Shown piece by piece: positions 37,546 to 47,599 of a stretch of DNA of 64,000 nt. The notes beneath the pieces are model-generated. The model searched no databases, was not told the origin of the DNA, and saw nothing but the letters and a program-made list of their open reading frames with translations. Position 1 is the first letter of the stretch. Each line of letters begins with the position of its first letter. The translations under genes were made by a program, and so were the position numbers. Source of the DNA: Bacillus spizizenii TU-B-10 (lineage in GTDB: Bacteria > Bacillota > Bacilli > Bacillales > Bacillaceae). Location of the stretch: contig NC_016047.1 of the NCBI RefSeq assembly GCF_000227465.1, positions 1,778,857 to 1,842,856 of the forward strand, given 5' to 3'.

Positions 37546-39561
37546 ATGGATATGAATCAGTATTTAGATGTCTTTATTGATGAGAGTAAAGAACATTTAC
37601 AAACATGTAATGAAAAGCTTCTCCTTTTAGAGAAAGACCCGACTGACCTTCAGCTCGTTCATGATATATTCAGGGCTGCCCATACATTAAAAGGAATGAG
37701 CGCAACGATGGGCTATACCGACTTAGCACATCTAACCCATCTGCTTGAAAATGTGCTGGATGCAATCCGAAACGGAGACATGGCAGTTACCTCAGAATGG
37801 CTGGATATTTTGTTTGAAGCCCTGGATCACCTGGAAGCTATGGTTCAGTCTATTATTGACGGCGGGGATGGTAAAAGAGATATCTCAGAAGTGAGTGCCA
37901 AGCTTGATGTGAATGGTGCACACGCTGAAATGGCTGCCTCAGCGGAACCTGCAGAAGCACAGAATTCAATATCTGATTGGGAATATGACGAGTTTGAACG
38001 GACTGTCATACAAGAAGCGGAGGAGCAAGGTTTCAAACGATATGAAATCAAGATTTCTCTGAACGAAAACTGTATGTTAAAAGCAGTTCGTGTCTATATG
38101 GTGTTTGAAAAGCTTAATGAAGTCGGAGAAGTAGCCAAAACAATTCCAAGTGCGGAAGTGCTTGAAACAGAAGATTTCGGCACTGACTTTCAAGTTTGTT
38201 TCTTAACACATCAATCAGCGGAAGAGATTGAACAATTAATCAATGGCGTTTCAGAAATTGAGCATGTTGAAGTCAGTCAAGGGGCTCCTTTAACATCAGC
38301 TGAAAAGCCGGCAGAATCTAAGCCAGCAGATTTACCAGCACCTGTACCTGTGAAGCAGGAGAAACAAAAACAGCCTGCTAAAAACGAAGAACAGGCGAAG
38401 CACACAGCCGGCGGATCTAAAACAATTCGTGTCAACATTGACAGACTTGATTCTTTAATGAATTTATTTGAAGAGCTTGTCATTGACCGCGGGCGACTCG
38501 AGCAGATTGCAAAAGAGCTTGAGCACAATGAACTGACTGAAACGGTTGAACGAATGACGAGAATTTCCGGAGATTTGCAATCGATTATTCTTAATATGAG
38601 AATGGTTCCGGTTGAAACTGTTTTTAATCGGTTCCCGAGAATGATTCGCCAGCTTCAAAAAGAGCTGAATAAAAAAATCGAACTCTCGATCATCGGTGCG
38701 GAAACTGAACTGGATCGAACAGTGATTGATGAAATCGGAGATCCTCTCGTTCACTTGATCAGAAACAGTATTGATCATGGTATCGAGTCGCCGGAAACAC
38801 GTTTGCAAAAGGGAAAACCGGAATCAGGAAAGGTTGTGCTTAAAGCTTATCACAGCGGCAACCATGTCTTTATCGAAGTAGAGGATGACGGTGCAGGCCT
38901 TAATCGCAAAAAAATTCTCGAAAAAGCGCTTGAGCGCGGGGTCATTACGGAAAAAGAAGCTGAAACCTTAGAAGACAATGAAATTTACGAATTGATCTTT
39001 GCTCCAGGGTTCTCAACTGCTGATCAAATTTCTGATATTTCCGGCCGCGGTGTTGGACTTGATGTTGTAAAAAACAAACTGGAGTCTCTGGGCGGTTCAG
39101 TCAGTGTGAAATCTGCAGAAGGTCAAGGCTCTCTATTCAGCATCCAGCTTCCACTTACCTTGTCCATTATTTCAGTTCTCCTAATCAAATTGGAAGAAGA
39201 GACATTTGCCATTCCAATTTCTTCAATTATTGAAACGGCAGTTATTGACAGAAAAGACATTTTGCAAACGCATGACCGTGAAGTGATTGACTTTAGAGGG
39301 CACATTGTCCCTGTCGTTTATTTAAAAGATGAGTTTAAAATAGAAGATACAAGACAAGATGCGGAACAGCTCCATATCATTATCGTGAAAAAAGGCGATA
39401 AACCTACTGCATTTGTAGTGGACTCCTTTATTGGCCAGCAGGAAGTTGTGCTGAAATCACTCGGAGATTATTTAACAAACGTCTTTGCAATTTCCGGAGC
39501 TACTATTTTAGGAGACGGAGAAGTAGCGCTCATTATTGATTGTAATGCACTGATTATTTAA
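37546..39561 (+). CDS. cheA: Chemotaxis sensor histidine kinase CheA
   Basis: CheA autophosphorylates when receptors are stimulated and passes phosphate to CheY and CheB. The 671-residue product has the P1 domain with H46 in FRAAHTLKGMSATMG, the P2 response-regulator-binding domain, a Lys/Pro/Ala linker (about 240-295), and P3 dimer helices. The P4 ATPase has LVHLIRNSIDHGIESPE and GRGVGLDVVKN, and P5 is a CheW-like domain. ATG 37546 fits the GAGAGGATG ribosome site; an in-frame GTG lies three codons upstream inside that site. Confidence 0.98.
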   Translation: MDMNQYLDVFIDESKEHLQTCNEKLLLLEKDPTDLQLVHDIFRAAHTLKGMSATMGYTDLAHLTHLLENVLDAIRNGDMAVTSEWLDILFEALDHLEAMVQSIIDGGDGKRDISEVSAKLDVNGAHAEMAASAEPAEAQNSISDWEYDEFERTVIQEAEEQGFKRYEIKISLNENCMLKAVRVYMVFEKLNEVGEVAKTIPSAEVLETEDFGTDFQVCFLTHQSAEEIEQLINGVSEIEHVEVSQGAPLTSAEKPAESKPADLPAPVPVKQEKQKQPAKNEEQAKHTAGGSKTIRVNIDRLDSLMNLFEELVIDRGRLEQIAKELEHNELTETVERMTRISGDLQSIILNMRMVPVETVFNRFPRMIRQLQKELNKKIELSIIGAETELDRTVIDEIGDPLVHLIRNSIDHGIESPETRLQKGKPESGKVVLKAYHSGNHVFIEVEDDGAGLNRKKILEKALERGVITEKEAETLEDNEIYELIFAPGFSTADQISDISGRGVGLDVVKNKLESLGGSVSVKSAEGQGSLFSIQLPLTLSIISVLLIKLEEETFAIPISSIIETAVIDRKDILQTHDREVIDFRGHIVPVVYLKDEFKIEDTRQDAEQLHIIIVKKGDKPTAFVVDSFIGQQEVVLKSLGDYLTNVFAISGATILGDGEVALIIDCNALII

Positions 39562-39582
39562 CCATTCGAGGAGGTGTCCCAC

Positions 39583-40053
39583 ATGACTGCAGAAATTAAA
39601 ACAGGCGAAAAAATGATTGTCTTTATGGTAAATGGCAAAGAATATGCCATTTCCGTCACTCAGGTGAAATCAATTGAAAAATGGCAAAAACCAACGAGAG
39701 TGCCTGGCGTCGAACCATATATTTGCGGGGTAATCAATTTGCGCGGGGTAGTGACTCCGGTAATTGATTTAAGAAAGCGCCTGAATTTGCCAGAGTATGA
39801 AATTACCGATGAAACACGAATTATCATTATTGCTTATCGTGATACTGAAATCGGCTGGATAGTGGATGAAGCTAATGATGTGATTACCGTACACGAAAGT
39901 GAAATCGAATCCGCTCCAGAAAGCATCCAGAAAGATACGGATGTGTCGATCGAACAGATTGTGAAACAAGAGAACAGGCTCTTAAATATTATTGATGCGA
40001 ACGCGGTTTTGGATAAAGAATCATCTCAGTCCGCTGTGCCCGATCAAGCTTAA
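39583..40053 (+). CDS. cheW: Chemotaxis coupling protein CheW
   Basis: CheW links chemoreceptors to CheA. The 156-residue product is one SH3-like CheW domain (MIVFMVNGKEYAISVTQVKSIEKW, VPGVEPYICGVINLRGVVTPVIDLRKRLNLP, GWIVDEANDVI). ATG 39583 follows GAGGAGGTG at 7 bases; a GTG at 39574 overlaps that site and is rejected. It sits directly after cheA, as expected for the array core. Confidence 0.98.
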   Translation: MTAEIKTGEKMIVFMVNGKEYAISVTQVKSIEKWQKPTRVPGVEPYICGVINLRGVVTPVIDLRKRLNLPEYEITDETRIIIIAYRDTEIGWIVDEANDVITVHESEIESAPESIQKDTDVSIEQIVKQENRLLNIIDANAVLDKESSQSAVPDQA

Positions 40054-40071
40054 TCTTAAAGGGGTTATGAC

Positions 40072-40701
40072 ATGAGTATTTTTAATGGAATCAAAGAAGA
40101 GCAGATGGACATTTTGCGGGAAGTCGGCAATATAGGAGCCGGCCACTCCGCCTCTGCAATGGCCCAGCTGTTAAATAGAAAGATAGATATGGAAGTCCCG
40201 TTTGCAAAGCTGTTGTCTTTCGATGAGCTTGTCGATTTTTTCGGCGGCGCCGATATCCCGGTTGCCAGCATCTTTTTAAGAATGGAAGGCGATTTAACGG
40301 GCTCGATGTTCTTTATAATGCCTTTTTATCAGGCGGAGCAGTTTATCAGAGAGCTGATTGGAAACCCCGATTTTGATATAGAGGACTTAGGTGAAGATCA
40401 TATGAGCTCATCCGCTTTGCATGAACTGGGCAATATTTTAGCAGGATCATATTTAACAGCTTTGGCGGATTTGACGAAACTCCAGCTTTATCCAAGTGTT
40501 CCTGAAGTTTCTTTGGACATGTTCGGCGCTGTGATCAGCGAAGGGCTGATGGAGCTAAGCCAGGTTGGAGAACACGCCATTGTTGTGGACACGTCAATTT
40601 TTGACCAAAGCCATCAGCAGGAGCTGAAAGCGCATATGTTTATGCTGCCGGACTATGATTCATTTGAAAAGCTCTTTGTCGCCTTGGGTGCATCATTATG
40701 A
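40072..40701 (+). CDS. cheC: CheY-P phosphatase CheC
   Basis: CheC is a CheY-P phosphatase that also binds CheD and takes part in adaptation. The 209-residue product contains two copies of the phosphatase helix: LREVGNIGAGHSASAMAQLL near residue 16 and SALHELGNILAGSYLTAL near residue 120, each with the E-x-x-N pair. It lacks the SpoA domain of FliY. AAAGGGG precedes ATG 40072, and its stop overlaps the cheD ATG. Confidence 0.98.
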   Translation: MSIFNGIKEEQMDILREVGNIGAGHSASAMAQLLNRKIDMEVPFAKLLSFDELVDFFGGADIPVASIFLRMEGDLTGSMFFIMPFYQAEQFIRELIGNPDFDIEDLGEDHMSSSALHELGNILAGSYLTALADLTKLQLYPSVPEVSLDMFGAVISEGLMELSQVGEHAIVVDTSIFDQSHQQELKAHMFMLPDYDSFEKLFVALGASL

Positions 40702-41198
40702 GTACAACTGAGGCTGTCGTAGTAAAGGTTGGAATTGCTGACGTGAAGATCGCCCGCTTCCCGGACACCATCAGGACCTCTGGGTTGGGATCATGTGTGG
40801 GACTGGTGCTTTATGATAAAGAAAAGCAGACGGCGGGGCTTGTTCATGTCATGCTTCCGGATTCGACGTTATCGAAAACTGCCGAACTCAATCGGGCTAA
40901 GTATGCTGACACAGCCGTAAAGACCACGATTGATATGCTGATAGAAGCGGGATGCCGGAAGTTTGCATTAAAAGCAAAGCTGGCCGGCGGATCAGAGATG
41001 TTTAAATTTAAATCAACAAATGATTTGATGAAGATAGGACCGAGAAATGTATTAGCGATAAAGGAACAGCTGTCTTTATATAATATTCCTATTATTAGTG
41101 AGGATACGGGCGGCTCAAGCGGCCGGACGATAGAATTTGAACCGAAGTCCTGCATGCTGCATATTCGAACTGTTAAACAAGGTGAAAAAACGATTTAA
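40698..41198 (+). CDS. cheD: Chemoreceptor glutamine deamidase CheD
   Basis: CheD deamidates receptor glutamines and, bound to CheC, forms an adaptation loop. The 166-residue product has the catalytic Cys in TSGLGSCVGLVLYD (about 33) with His in AGLVHVMLPDS, plus AKLAGGSEMFKF. It is coupled to cheC by a 4-base overlap, which fits the CheC-CheD complex. sigD begins 22 bases after its stop. Confidence 0.98.
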   Translation: MSTTEAVVVKVGIADVKIARFPDTIRTSGLGSCVGLVLYDKEKQTAGLVHVMLPDSTLSKTAELNRAKYADTAVKTTIDMLIEAGCRKFALKAKLAGGSEMFKFKSTNDLMKIGPRNVLAIKEQLSLYNIPIISEDTGGSSGRTIEFEPKSCMLHIRTVKQGEKTI

Positions 41199-41220
41199 TT
41201 AAGGTATTAGGGGGATAACA

Positions 41221-41985
41221 ATGCAATCCTTGAATTATGAAGATCAGGTGCTTTGGACGCGCTGGAAAGAGTGGAAAGATCCTAAAGCCGGTGACGATTT
41301 AATGCGCCGTTACATGCCGCTTGTTACATATCATGTAGGCAGAATTTCTGTCGGACTGCCGAAATCAGTGCATAAAGACGATCTTATGAGCCTTGGTATG
41401 CTTGGTTTATATGATGCCCTTGAAAAATTTGACCCCAGCCGGGACTTAAAATTTGATACCTACGCCTCGTTTAGAATTCGCGGCGCAATCATAGACGGGC
41501 TTCGTAAAGAAGATTGGCTGCCCAGAACCTCACGTGAAAAAACAAAGAAGGTTGAAGCAGCAATTGAAAAGCTTGAACAGCGGTATCTTCGGAACGTATC
41601 GCCCGCAGAAATTGCAGAGGAACTCGGAATGACGGTACAGGATGTCGTGTCAACAATGAATGAAGGTTTTTTTGCAAATCTGCTGTCAATTGATGAAAAG
41701 CTCCATGATCAAGATGACGGTGAAAACATTCAGGTCATGATCAGAGATGACAAAAATGTTCCGCCTGAAGAAAAGATTATGAAGGATGAACTGATTGCAC
41801 AGCTTGCTGAAAAAATTCACGAACTCTCTGAAAAAGAACAGCTGGTTGTCAGTTTGTTCTACAAAGAGGAGTTGACATTGACAGAAATCGGACAAGTATT
41901 AAATCTTTCTACGTCCCGCATATCACAGATTCATTCAAAGGCACTTTTTAAATTAAAGAATCTGCTGGAAAAAGTGATTCAATAA
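41221..41985 (+). CDS. sigD: RNA polymerase sigma factor SigD (sigma-28 family)
   Basis: SigD directs transcription of flagellin, motAB, chemoreceptor and autolysin genes. The 254-residue product has region 2 (MRRYMPLVTYHVGRISVGLPKSVHKDDLMSLGMLGLYDALEKFDPSRDLKFDTYASFRIRGAIIDGLR), region 3 and region 4 (LSEKEQLVVSLFYKEELTLTEIGQVLNLSTSRISQIHSKAL). A GGGGGAT site precedes ATG 41221. It is the penultimate gene of the long operon, about 25 kb from the promoter region, a position known to affect its level and the motile/non-motile choice. Confidence 0.99.
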   Translation: MQSLNYEDQVLWTRWKEWKDPKAGDDLMRRYMPLVTYHVGRISVGLPKSVHKDDLMSLGMLGLYDALEKFDPSRDLKFDTYASFRIRGAIIDGLRKEDWLPRTSREKTKKVEAAIEKLEQRYLRNVSPAEIAEELGMTVQDVVSTMNEGFFANLLSIDEKLHDQDDGENIQVMIRDDKNVPPEEKIMKDELIAQLAEKIHELSEKEQLVVSLFYKEELTLTEIGQVLNLSTSRISQIHSKALFKLKNLLEKVIQ

Positions 41986-42014
41986 TGAATTTCAATGATT
42001 AGCGAGTGAAAAAC

Positions 42015-42518
42015 ATGTCAACACTATTATGGCTTTTAAGCTTTACGCTCCACGGCGTTCTTCTGTACGCTGTCATTATCCTGTATATGAGACTCGCAGC
42101 TGTGAAAGAAACAGAAAAACAGCAAAAGAAATTACTTGAAGAGACGGAAAACACCTTGGCAGCATTTCTTCTTGAATTAAAAGAAGAAAATGAGAAACTG
42201 ATAGAAAATACCGGTTCACCTTCAAGTCAAGCGGAAGAAGAAACCCAAAAGCCAGACCTTCGGCACTCTGAAAAAGATTCAGAGCGGGGTGCAGTTCAAG
42301 AAGAAGAAAATCTTCTTGAACATATCGAAGGTCTGATTACTGAGGTTGAGCGTCAGGAAGAGAGCATAAACAGCAATGCCCAATCATTTGAAGACCAGGT
42401 CATAGCTTTATATGAGCAGGGGTATTCGGCCAATCAAATTGCTCAGAAACTGAAGAGCGGAAAGACAGAAATCGAGCTGTTTTTAAAATTTCGCTCCAAA
42501 GGTGTAAAGGATTCTTGA
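42015..42518 (+). CDS. swrB: Swarming motility protein SwrB (YlxL)
   Basis: SwrB is reported to promote activation of the flagellar export apparatus and SigD function in B. subtilis. The 167-residue product has one N-terminal membrane helix (about 2-25, STLLWLLSFTLHGVLLYAVIILYM), a long charged coiled coil (about 30-115), and a C-terminal helix-turn-helix-like tail (VIALYEQGYSANQIAQKLKSGKTEIELFLKF). ATG 42015 matches the family length; an in-frame GTG at 42006 would add three residues. The ribosome site (GCGAGTGAA) is weak. It is the last gene of fla/che. Confidence 0.94.
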   Translation: MSTLLWLLSFTLHGVLLYAVIILYMRLAAVKETEKQQKKLLEETENTLAAFLLELKEENEKLIENTGSPSSQAEEETQKPDLRHSEKDSERGAVQEEENLLEHIEGLITEVERQEESINSNAQSFEDQVIALYEQGYSANQIAQKLKSGKTEIELFLKFRSKGVKDS

Positions 42519-42543
42519 TTGTCGGATAAAGCTGTGTTATATT
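42515..42543 (+). promoter_or_regulatory. SigA promoter for rpsB-tsf
   Basis: TTGATT (42515-42520) and TATATT (42538-42543) have a 17-base spacer. The -35 box overlaps the last codons of swrB. No terminator separates fla/che from this promoter. Confidence 0.7.
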
Positions 42544-42565
42544 ATGTCTTGGTGTTAAATACACA

Positions 42566-43402
<837 letters not shown>

Positions 43403-43409
43403 CCTATTC

Positions 43410-43448
43410 AAAAGGTGATAAGAGGGACTGCCTTTTATCACCTTTTTT
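43410..43448 (+). terminator. Intrinsic terminator or attenuator between rpsB and tsf
   Basis: AAAAGGTGATAA (43410-43421) pairs perfectly with TTATCACCTTTT (43435-43446) and is followed by TT. The loop is 13 bases. As tsf usually depends on the rpsB transcript, this may be a partial terminator that sets the S2:EF-Ts ratio. Confidence 0.8.
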
Positions 43449-43503
43449 CAAGAAAAATGTGTAATATACATACTCTTGTTTTAACATATAAGGAGGAATA
43501 CAA

Positions 43504-44385
43504 ATGGCAATTACTGCACAGCAAGTAAAAGAACTGCGTGAAAAAACTGGCGCGGGCATGATGGATTGTAAAAAAGCGTTAACTGAAACTGACGGAGATA
43601 TGGACAAAGCAATTGACCTTTTAAGAGAAAAAGGGATTGCGAAAGCAGCGAAAAAAGCTGACCGTATCGCGGCAGAAGGTTCTACTCTTATTAAAACTGA
43701 CGGCAACAAAGGCGTTATCTTAGAAGTAAACTCTGAAACTGACTTCGTTGCGAAAAACGAAGGCTTCAAAGAGCTTCTTAACACTTTAGCTGACCACCTT
43801 CTTGCAAATGCTCCAGCAGATGTTGAAGAAGCTATGGGTCAAAAAATGGAAAATGGCTCTACTGTTGAAGAGTACATCACAAGTGCAGTTGCTAAAATTG
43901 GTGAGAAAATCACTCTTCGCCGCTTTACAGTTCTTACAAAAGACGACAGCTCTGCATTCGGTGCTTACCTTCACATGGGCGGCCGCATCGGCGTATTAAC
44001 TGTTCTAAACGGTACAACTGACGAAGAAACTGCGAAAGATATCGCAATGCACGTTGCTGCGGTTAACCCTCGTTACATTTCTCGTGATCAAGTATCTGAA
44101 GAAGAAAGAAATCATGAGCGTCAAATCTTAACTCAGCAAGCCCTTCAAGAAGGTAAACCTGAAAACATCGTAGCGAAAATGGTTGAAGGCCGTCTGAACA
44201 AATTCTTCGAAGAAATTTGTCTTTTAGACCAAGCGTTCGTTAAAAACCCAGATGAAAAAGTGAAACAAGTGGTTGCAGCGAAAAACGCAACTGTTCAAAC
44301 TTATGTACGCTATGAAGTTGGAGAAGGCATCGAAAAACGTCAAGAAAACTTTGCTGAAGAAGTAATGAACCAAGTGAAAAAATAA
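43504..44385 (+). CDS. tsf: Translation elongation factor Ts
   Basis: EF-Ts recharges EF-Tu by exchanging GDP for GTP. The 293-residue product has the N-terminal UBA-like domain with [16 protein letters not shown], the core domain with [14 protein letters not shown], the second core repeat ([16 protein letters not shown]) and the C-terminal segment. AAGGAGG precedes ATG 43504. It is followed by a strong terminator and a new promoter for pyrH. Confidence 0.99.
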   Translation: MAITAQQVKELREKTGAGMMDCKKALTETDGDMDKAIDLLREKGIAKAAKKADRIAAEGSTLIKTDGNKGVILEVNSETDFVAKNEGFKELLNTLADHLLANAPADVEEAMGQKMENGSTVEEYITSAVAKIGEKITLRRFTVLTKDDSSAFGAYLHMGGRIGVLTVLNGTTDEETAKDIAMHVAAVNPRYISRDQVSEEERNHERQILTQQALQEGKPENIVAKMVEGRLNKFFEEICLLDQAFVKNPDEKVKQVVAAKNATVQTYVRYEVGEGIEKRQENFAEEVMNQVKK

Positions 44386-44428
44386 TGGCGAAAAGATTTC
44401 GCGGCCAAGTCGCGTCTTTTCAGGCAGT

Positions 44429-44459
44429 ATAGGGGACACACTTTGTGTTCCCTATTTTT
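44429..44459 (+). terminator. Intrinsic terminator after tsf
   Basis: ATAGGGGACACA (44429-44440) pairs with TGTGTTCCCTAT (44444-44455) around a 3-base loop with one G-U pair, then TTTTT. A second, imperfect hairpin (GAAAAGA...TCTTTTC, about 44389-44420) lies between it and the tsf stop. Confidence 0.9.
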
Positions 44460-44468
44460 AAAACTATA

Positions 44469-44497
44469 TTTACAAACCTTTTTTTCTCTTGCATAAT
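44469..44497 (+). promoter_or_regulatory. Candidate SigA promoter for pyrH-frr
   Basis: TTTACA (44469-44474) and CATAAT (44492-44497) are 17 bases apart, just after the tsf terminator and 33 bases before pyrH. This is a consensus match only. Confidence 0.55.
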
Positions 44498-44530
44498 AGA
44501 AAACGGCAATGTTTACACTTGGAGGTTATC

Positions 44531-45253
44531 ATGGAAAAACCAAAATACAAACGTATCGTATTAAAGCTTAGCGGGGAAGCATTGGCAGGAGAACAGGGAA
44601 ACGGAATTAACCCAACTGTCATTCAATCCATTGCAAAGCAAGTGAAAGAAATCGCTGAGCTTGAAGTCGAAGTGGCTGTTGTAGTAGGCGGCGGCAACTT
44701 ATGGCGCGGAAAAACAGGAAGTGACCTGGGCATGGACCGTGCAACTGCTGACTATATGGGAATGCTGGCGACAGTTATGAATTCGCTTGCTCTTCAAGAC
44801 AGCTTGGAAACACTCGGAATCCAGTCCAGAGTGCAAACATCCATTGAAATGAGACAAGTTGCTGAACCGTACATAAGAAGAAAAGCGATACGCCACTTAG
44901 AGAAAAAACGTGTCGTTATTTTCGCTGCGGGTACAGGAAACCCATATTTCTCAACTGATACGACAGCTGCACTGCGGGCTGCTGAAATTGAAGCAGACGT
45001 TATTTTAATGGCTAAAAATAATGTTGACGGTGTGTATAATGCTGATCCTAGAAAAGATGAATCAGCTGTTAAGTATGAATCACTTTCTTATCTTGACGTT
45101 CTTAAAGACGGTCTGGAAGTCATGGATTCAACAGCATCATCTTTATGCATGGATAATGACATTCCGCTTATCGTCTTTTCTATTATGGAAGAAGGAAACA
45201 TCAAACGTGCCGTTATCGGTGAATCAATCGGAACGATCGTGAGGGGGAAATAA
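44531..45253 (+). CDS. pyrH: Uridylate kinase (UMP kinase)
   Basis: PyrH phosphorylates UMP to UDP, a committed step to UTP and CTP, and is allosterically regulated. The 240-residue product belongs to the amino-acid-kinase fold, with [33 protein letters not shown] and [17 protein letters not shown], and [17 protein letters not shown] 44531 follows TTGGAGG; a longer open frame from 44489 adds 14 residues with no similarity and was dropped. frr follows one base after its stop. Confidence 0.98.
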
Positions 45254-45254
45254 C

Positions 45255-45812
45255 GTGTCAAAAGAAGTATTAACTCAAACAAAAGAAAAAATGGAAAAAG
45301 CAATTGCTGCTTATCAACGTGAATTGGCTACTGTACGCGCAGGGCGTGCAAATCCATCTCTATTAGATAAAGTAACGGTTGAATATTACGGAGCACAGAC
45401 ACCTTTAAATCAGCTGTCTTCTATTAACGTGCCTGAAGCTCGTATGCTCGTTGTAACGCCATACGACAAATCAGCAATCGGCGATATCGAAAAAGCGATT
45501 TTAAAAGCTGATTTAGGTATTACGCCAACAAGTGACGGCAATATGATTCGAATTGCGATTCCGGCGTTAACGGAAGAAAGACGGAAAGAATTAGTGAAAG
45601 TTGTAAAAAAATATGCTGAAGACGCGAAAGTAGCTGTCCGTAACGTTCGCCGTGATGCTAACGATGATCTTAAAAAACTTGAGAAAAACGGAGACATTAC
45701 TGAGGATGAACTGCGTGCTTCAACTGAAGACGTTCAAAAACTGACAGATGAATATGTGTCAAAAATTGACAGTGTCACAAAAGACAAAGAAAAAGAAATC
45801 ATGGAAGTTTAA
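45255..45812 (+). CDS. frr: Ribosome recycling factor
   Basis: RRF, with EF-G, splits the post-termination ribosome. The 185-residue product is a three-helix bundle plus a beta domain ([71 protein letters not shown]), the full family length. The start is GTG 45255 with GAGGGGG 7 bases upstream in the pyrH end. A terminator follows about 35 bases after the stop. Confidence 0.98.
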   Translation: MSKEVLTQTKEKMEKAIAAYQRELATVRAGRANPSLLDKVTVEYYGAQTPLNQLSSINVPEARMLVVTPYDKSAIGDIEKAILKADLGITPTSDGNMIRIAIPALTEERRKELVKVVKKYAEDAKVAVRNVRRDANDDLKKLEKNGDITEDELRASTEDVQKLTDEYVSKIDSVTKDKEKEIMEV

Positions 45813-45846
45813 TGAAAAACTATGTACAATAGATAATAGTGAAAAG

Positions 45847-45875
45847 ACCCTCTCATGTTTACAGGGGGTTTTTTT
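45847..45875 (+). terminator. Intrinsic terminator after frr
   Basis: ACCCTC (45847-45852) pairs with GGGGGT (45864-45869) around an 11-base loop with one U-G pair, followed by seven T. The stem is short but the T-run is good. Confidence 0.75.
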
Positions 45876-45902
45876 GTTAATACTGTTGATTACATTGATT
45901 AT
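45874..45902 (+). promoter_or_regulatory. Possible SigA promoter for uppS
   Basis: TTGTTA (45874-45879) and GATTAT (45897-45902) are 17 bases apart. The -35 box emerges from the T-tract of the frr terminator, so the two signals overlap. It is a weak match. Confidence 0.35.
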
Positions 45903-45942
45903 CAGCAGGGAATGCAACCTTTTTGGGTGACGGAGGAATCTC

Positions 45943-46725
45943 ATGCTCAACATACTCAAAAATTGGAAGAATCAGCAAACTGCGGCTTCCAACTTAGAAC
46001 GTTATACAAAAGAAGACATACTTAAGGGAGAAATTCCCGAACACATCGCCATTATCATGGATGGAAATGGCCGTTGGGCTAAAAAACGCTCTCTTCCCCG
46101 AATTGCAGGCCACCATGAAGGGATGAAGGTGGTAAAAAGGACAACGAAGCTTGCAAACGAATTAGGTGTAAAAGTACTGACATTGTATGCATTTTCAACA
46201 GAAAACTGGAAGAGACCGAAAATGGAAGTCGATTTTTTAATGAAGCTTCCGGAAGAATTTTTGAATACGTATCTTCCAGAGCTTGTTGAGGAAAATGTAC
46301 AGGTTCGGATCATTGGAGATGAAACGGCTTTGCCGGCACACACATTACGTGCGATTGAAAAGGCAGTACAGGATACGGCACAAAACGACGGAATGATTCT
46401 TAATTTTGCTCTTAATTATGGAGGCCGTACTGAAATTGTCGCTGCTGCAAAAACACTCGCGGAAAAAGTGAAGGATGGCTCTTTGAATATTGAAGACATT
46501 GATGAATCGCTTTTTTCTAATTATTTAATGACTGAATCTTTGCAGGATCCTGAACTTTTAATTCGAACGAGCGGCGAGATTAGACTGAGCAATTTTATGC
46601 TATGGCAGGTTGCCTACAGTGAATTTGTCTTTACTGACGTCTTGTGGCCTGACTTTAAAGAAGATCACTTCTTACAGGCTTTAGGAGAATATCAGCAGAG
46701 AGGCCGGAGGTTTGGCGGAATTTAG
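45943..46725 (+). CDS. uppS: Undecaprenyl pyrophosphate synthase (UppS)
   Basis: UppS condenses isopentenyl diphosphate units in cis to make the C55 carrier lipid for cell-wall synthesis. The 260-residue product has the family signature HIAIIMDGNGRWAKKRSLPRIAGHHEG near residue 30-55, TLYAFSTENWKRP, and the C-terminal DPELLIRTSGEIRLSNFMLWQVAYSEF. GGAGG precedes ATG 45943. cdsA follows within a few bases, starting the lipid/isoprenoid cluster uppS-cdsA-dxr-rasP. Confidence 0.98.
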   Translation: MLNILKNWKNQQTAASNLERYTKEDILKGEIPEHIAIIMDGNGRWAKKRSLPRIAGHHEGMKVVKRTTKLANELGVKVLTLYAFSTENWKRPKMEVDFLMKLPEEFLNTYLPELVEENVQVRIIGDETALPAHTLRAIEKAVQDTAQNDGMILNFALNYGGRTEIVAAAKTLAEKVKDGSLNIEDIDESLFSNYLMTESLQDPELLIRTSGEIRLSNFMLWQVAYSEFVFTDVLWPDFKEDHFLQALGEYQQRGRRFGGI

Positions 46726-46737
46726 AGGATGGTGGAC

Positions 46738-47538
46738 ATGAAACAAAGAATTTTGACAGGTGTTCTGGCAGCAATTGTATTTTTATTTTTGGTTATTGTC
46801 GGGAAATTGCCGTTCACCATATTAATTTATGCTATGGGCAGTGTGGCGCTTTTTGAACTTTTACGGATGAAAAAGCTGAAGCTGGTTTCACTGCCGGGTT
46901 TGATCGGTCTTTTATTATTGTGGATGTTCTTATTGCCAAGCCAGTATTCGTTTTTTGAAGCGAACGGTATTTCAAAAATGGAAATCGCTTTGTTTGCGGT
47001 ACTGCTTTTGCTGACTTACACAGTGTTGGTGAAAAACACCTTTACTTTTGATGAAGTCGGTTTTATTACGCTGGCAGCAATTTACATCGGAATGTGTTTT
47101 CATTATTTTATAGAAATCAGAAATATTGACCAATACGGATTAACATACATTTTTTACGCGTGTGTTGTGATTTGGTCCACTGATTCCGGTGCATATTTTG
47201 TCGGGAAAGCGCTTGGTAAGCGAAAACTGTGGCCTGAAATCAGTCCGAATAAAACAGTGGAAGGATTTGTAGGTGGAATTGTTATCGCGCTTGTATTGGC
47301 GACGATTTTTCAGCTTGTTGCACATCTTCCGGTCCCGTATATCTATCTGCTGTTGATCACGCTGTTTTTGTCTGTTTTCGGACAACTTGGAGATTTAGTG
47401 GAATCCGCCTTAAAAAGACATTACGATGTAAAGGATTCTGGGAAGATTCTTCCCGGGCATGGCGGTATCTTAGACCGTTTTGACAGTTTCTTGTTTGTCA
47501 TGCCTTTCTTGTACTTTCTGCTTGCCCTTTTTTCATAA
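46738..47538 (+). CDS. cdsA: Phosphatidate cytidylyltransferase (CDP-diglyceride synthase)
   Basis: CdsA makes CDP-diacylglycerol, the branch point to all phospholipids. The product is 266 residues from ATG 46738, where GAGG is 9 bases upstream; ATG 46729 (269 residues) is in frame but directly abuts that site. It has about eight membrane helices and the CDS signature near the C-terminus (STDSGAYFVGKALGKRKLWPEISPNKTVEGFVGG, then KDSGKILPGHGGILDRFDS). It lies just after uppS. Confidence 0.97.
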   Translation: MKQRILTGVLAAIVFLFLVIVGKLPFTILIYAMGSVALFELLRMKKLKLVSLPGLIGLLLLWMFLLPSQYSFFEANGISKMEIALFAVLLLLTYTVLVKNTFTFDEVGFITLAAIYIGMCFHYFIEIRNIDQYGLTYIFYACVVIWSTDSGAYFVGKALGKRKLWPEISPNKTVEGFVGGIVIALVLATIFQLVAHLPVPYIYLLLITLFLSVFGQLGDLVESALKRHYDVKDSGKILPGHGGILDRFDSFLFVMPFLYFLLALFS

Positions 47539-47599
47539 AAAAGTCTAATATGAATATAAGACTGATCATGCAGCAAAAAGAATAGGAGTAGTGGCAACT

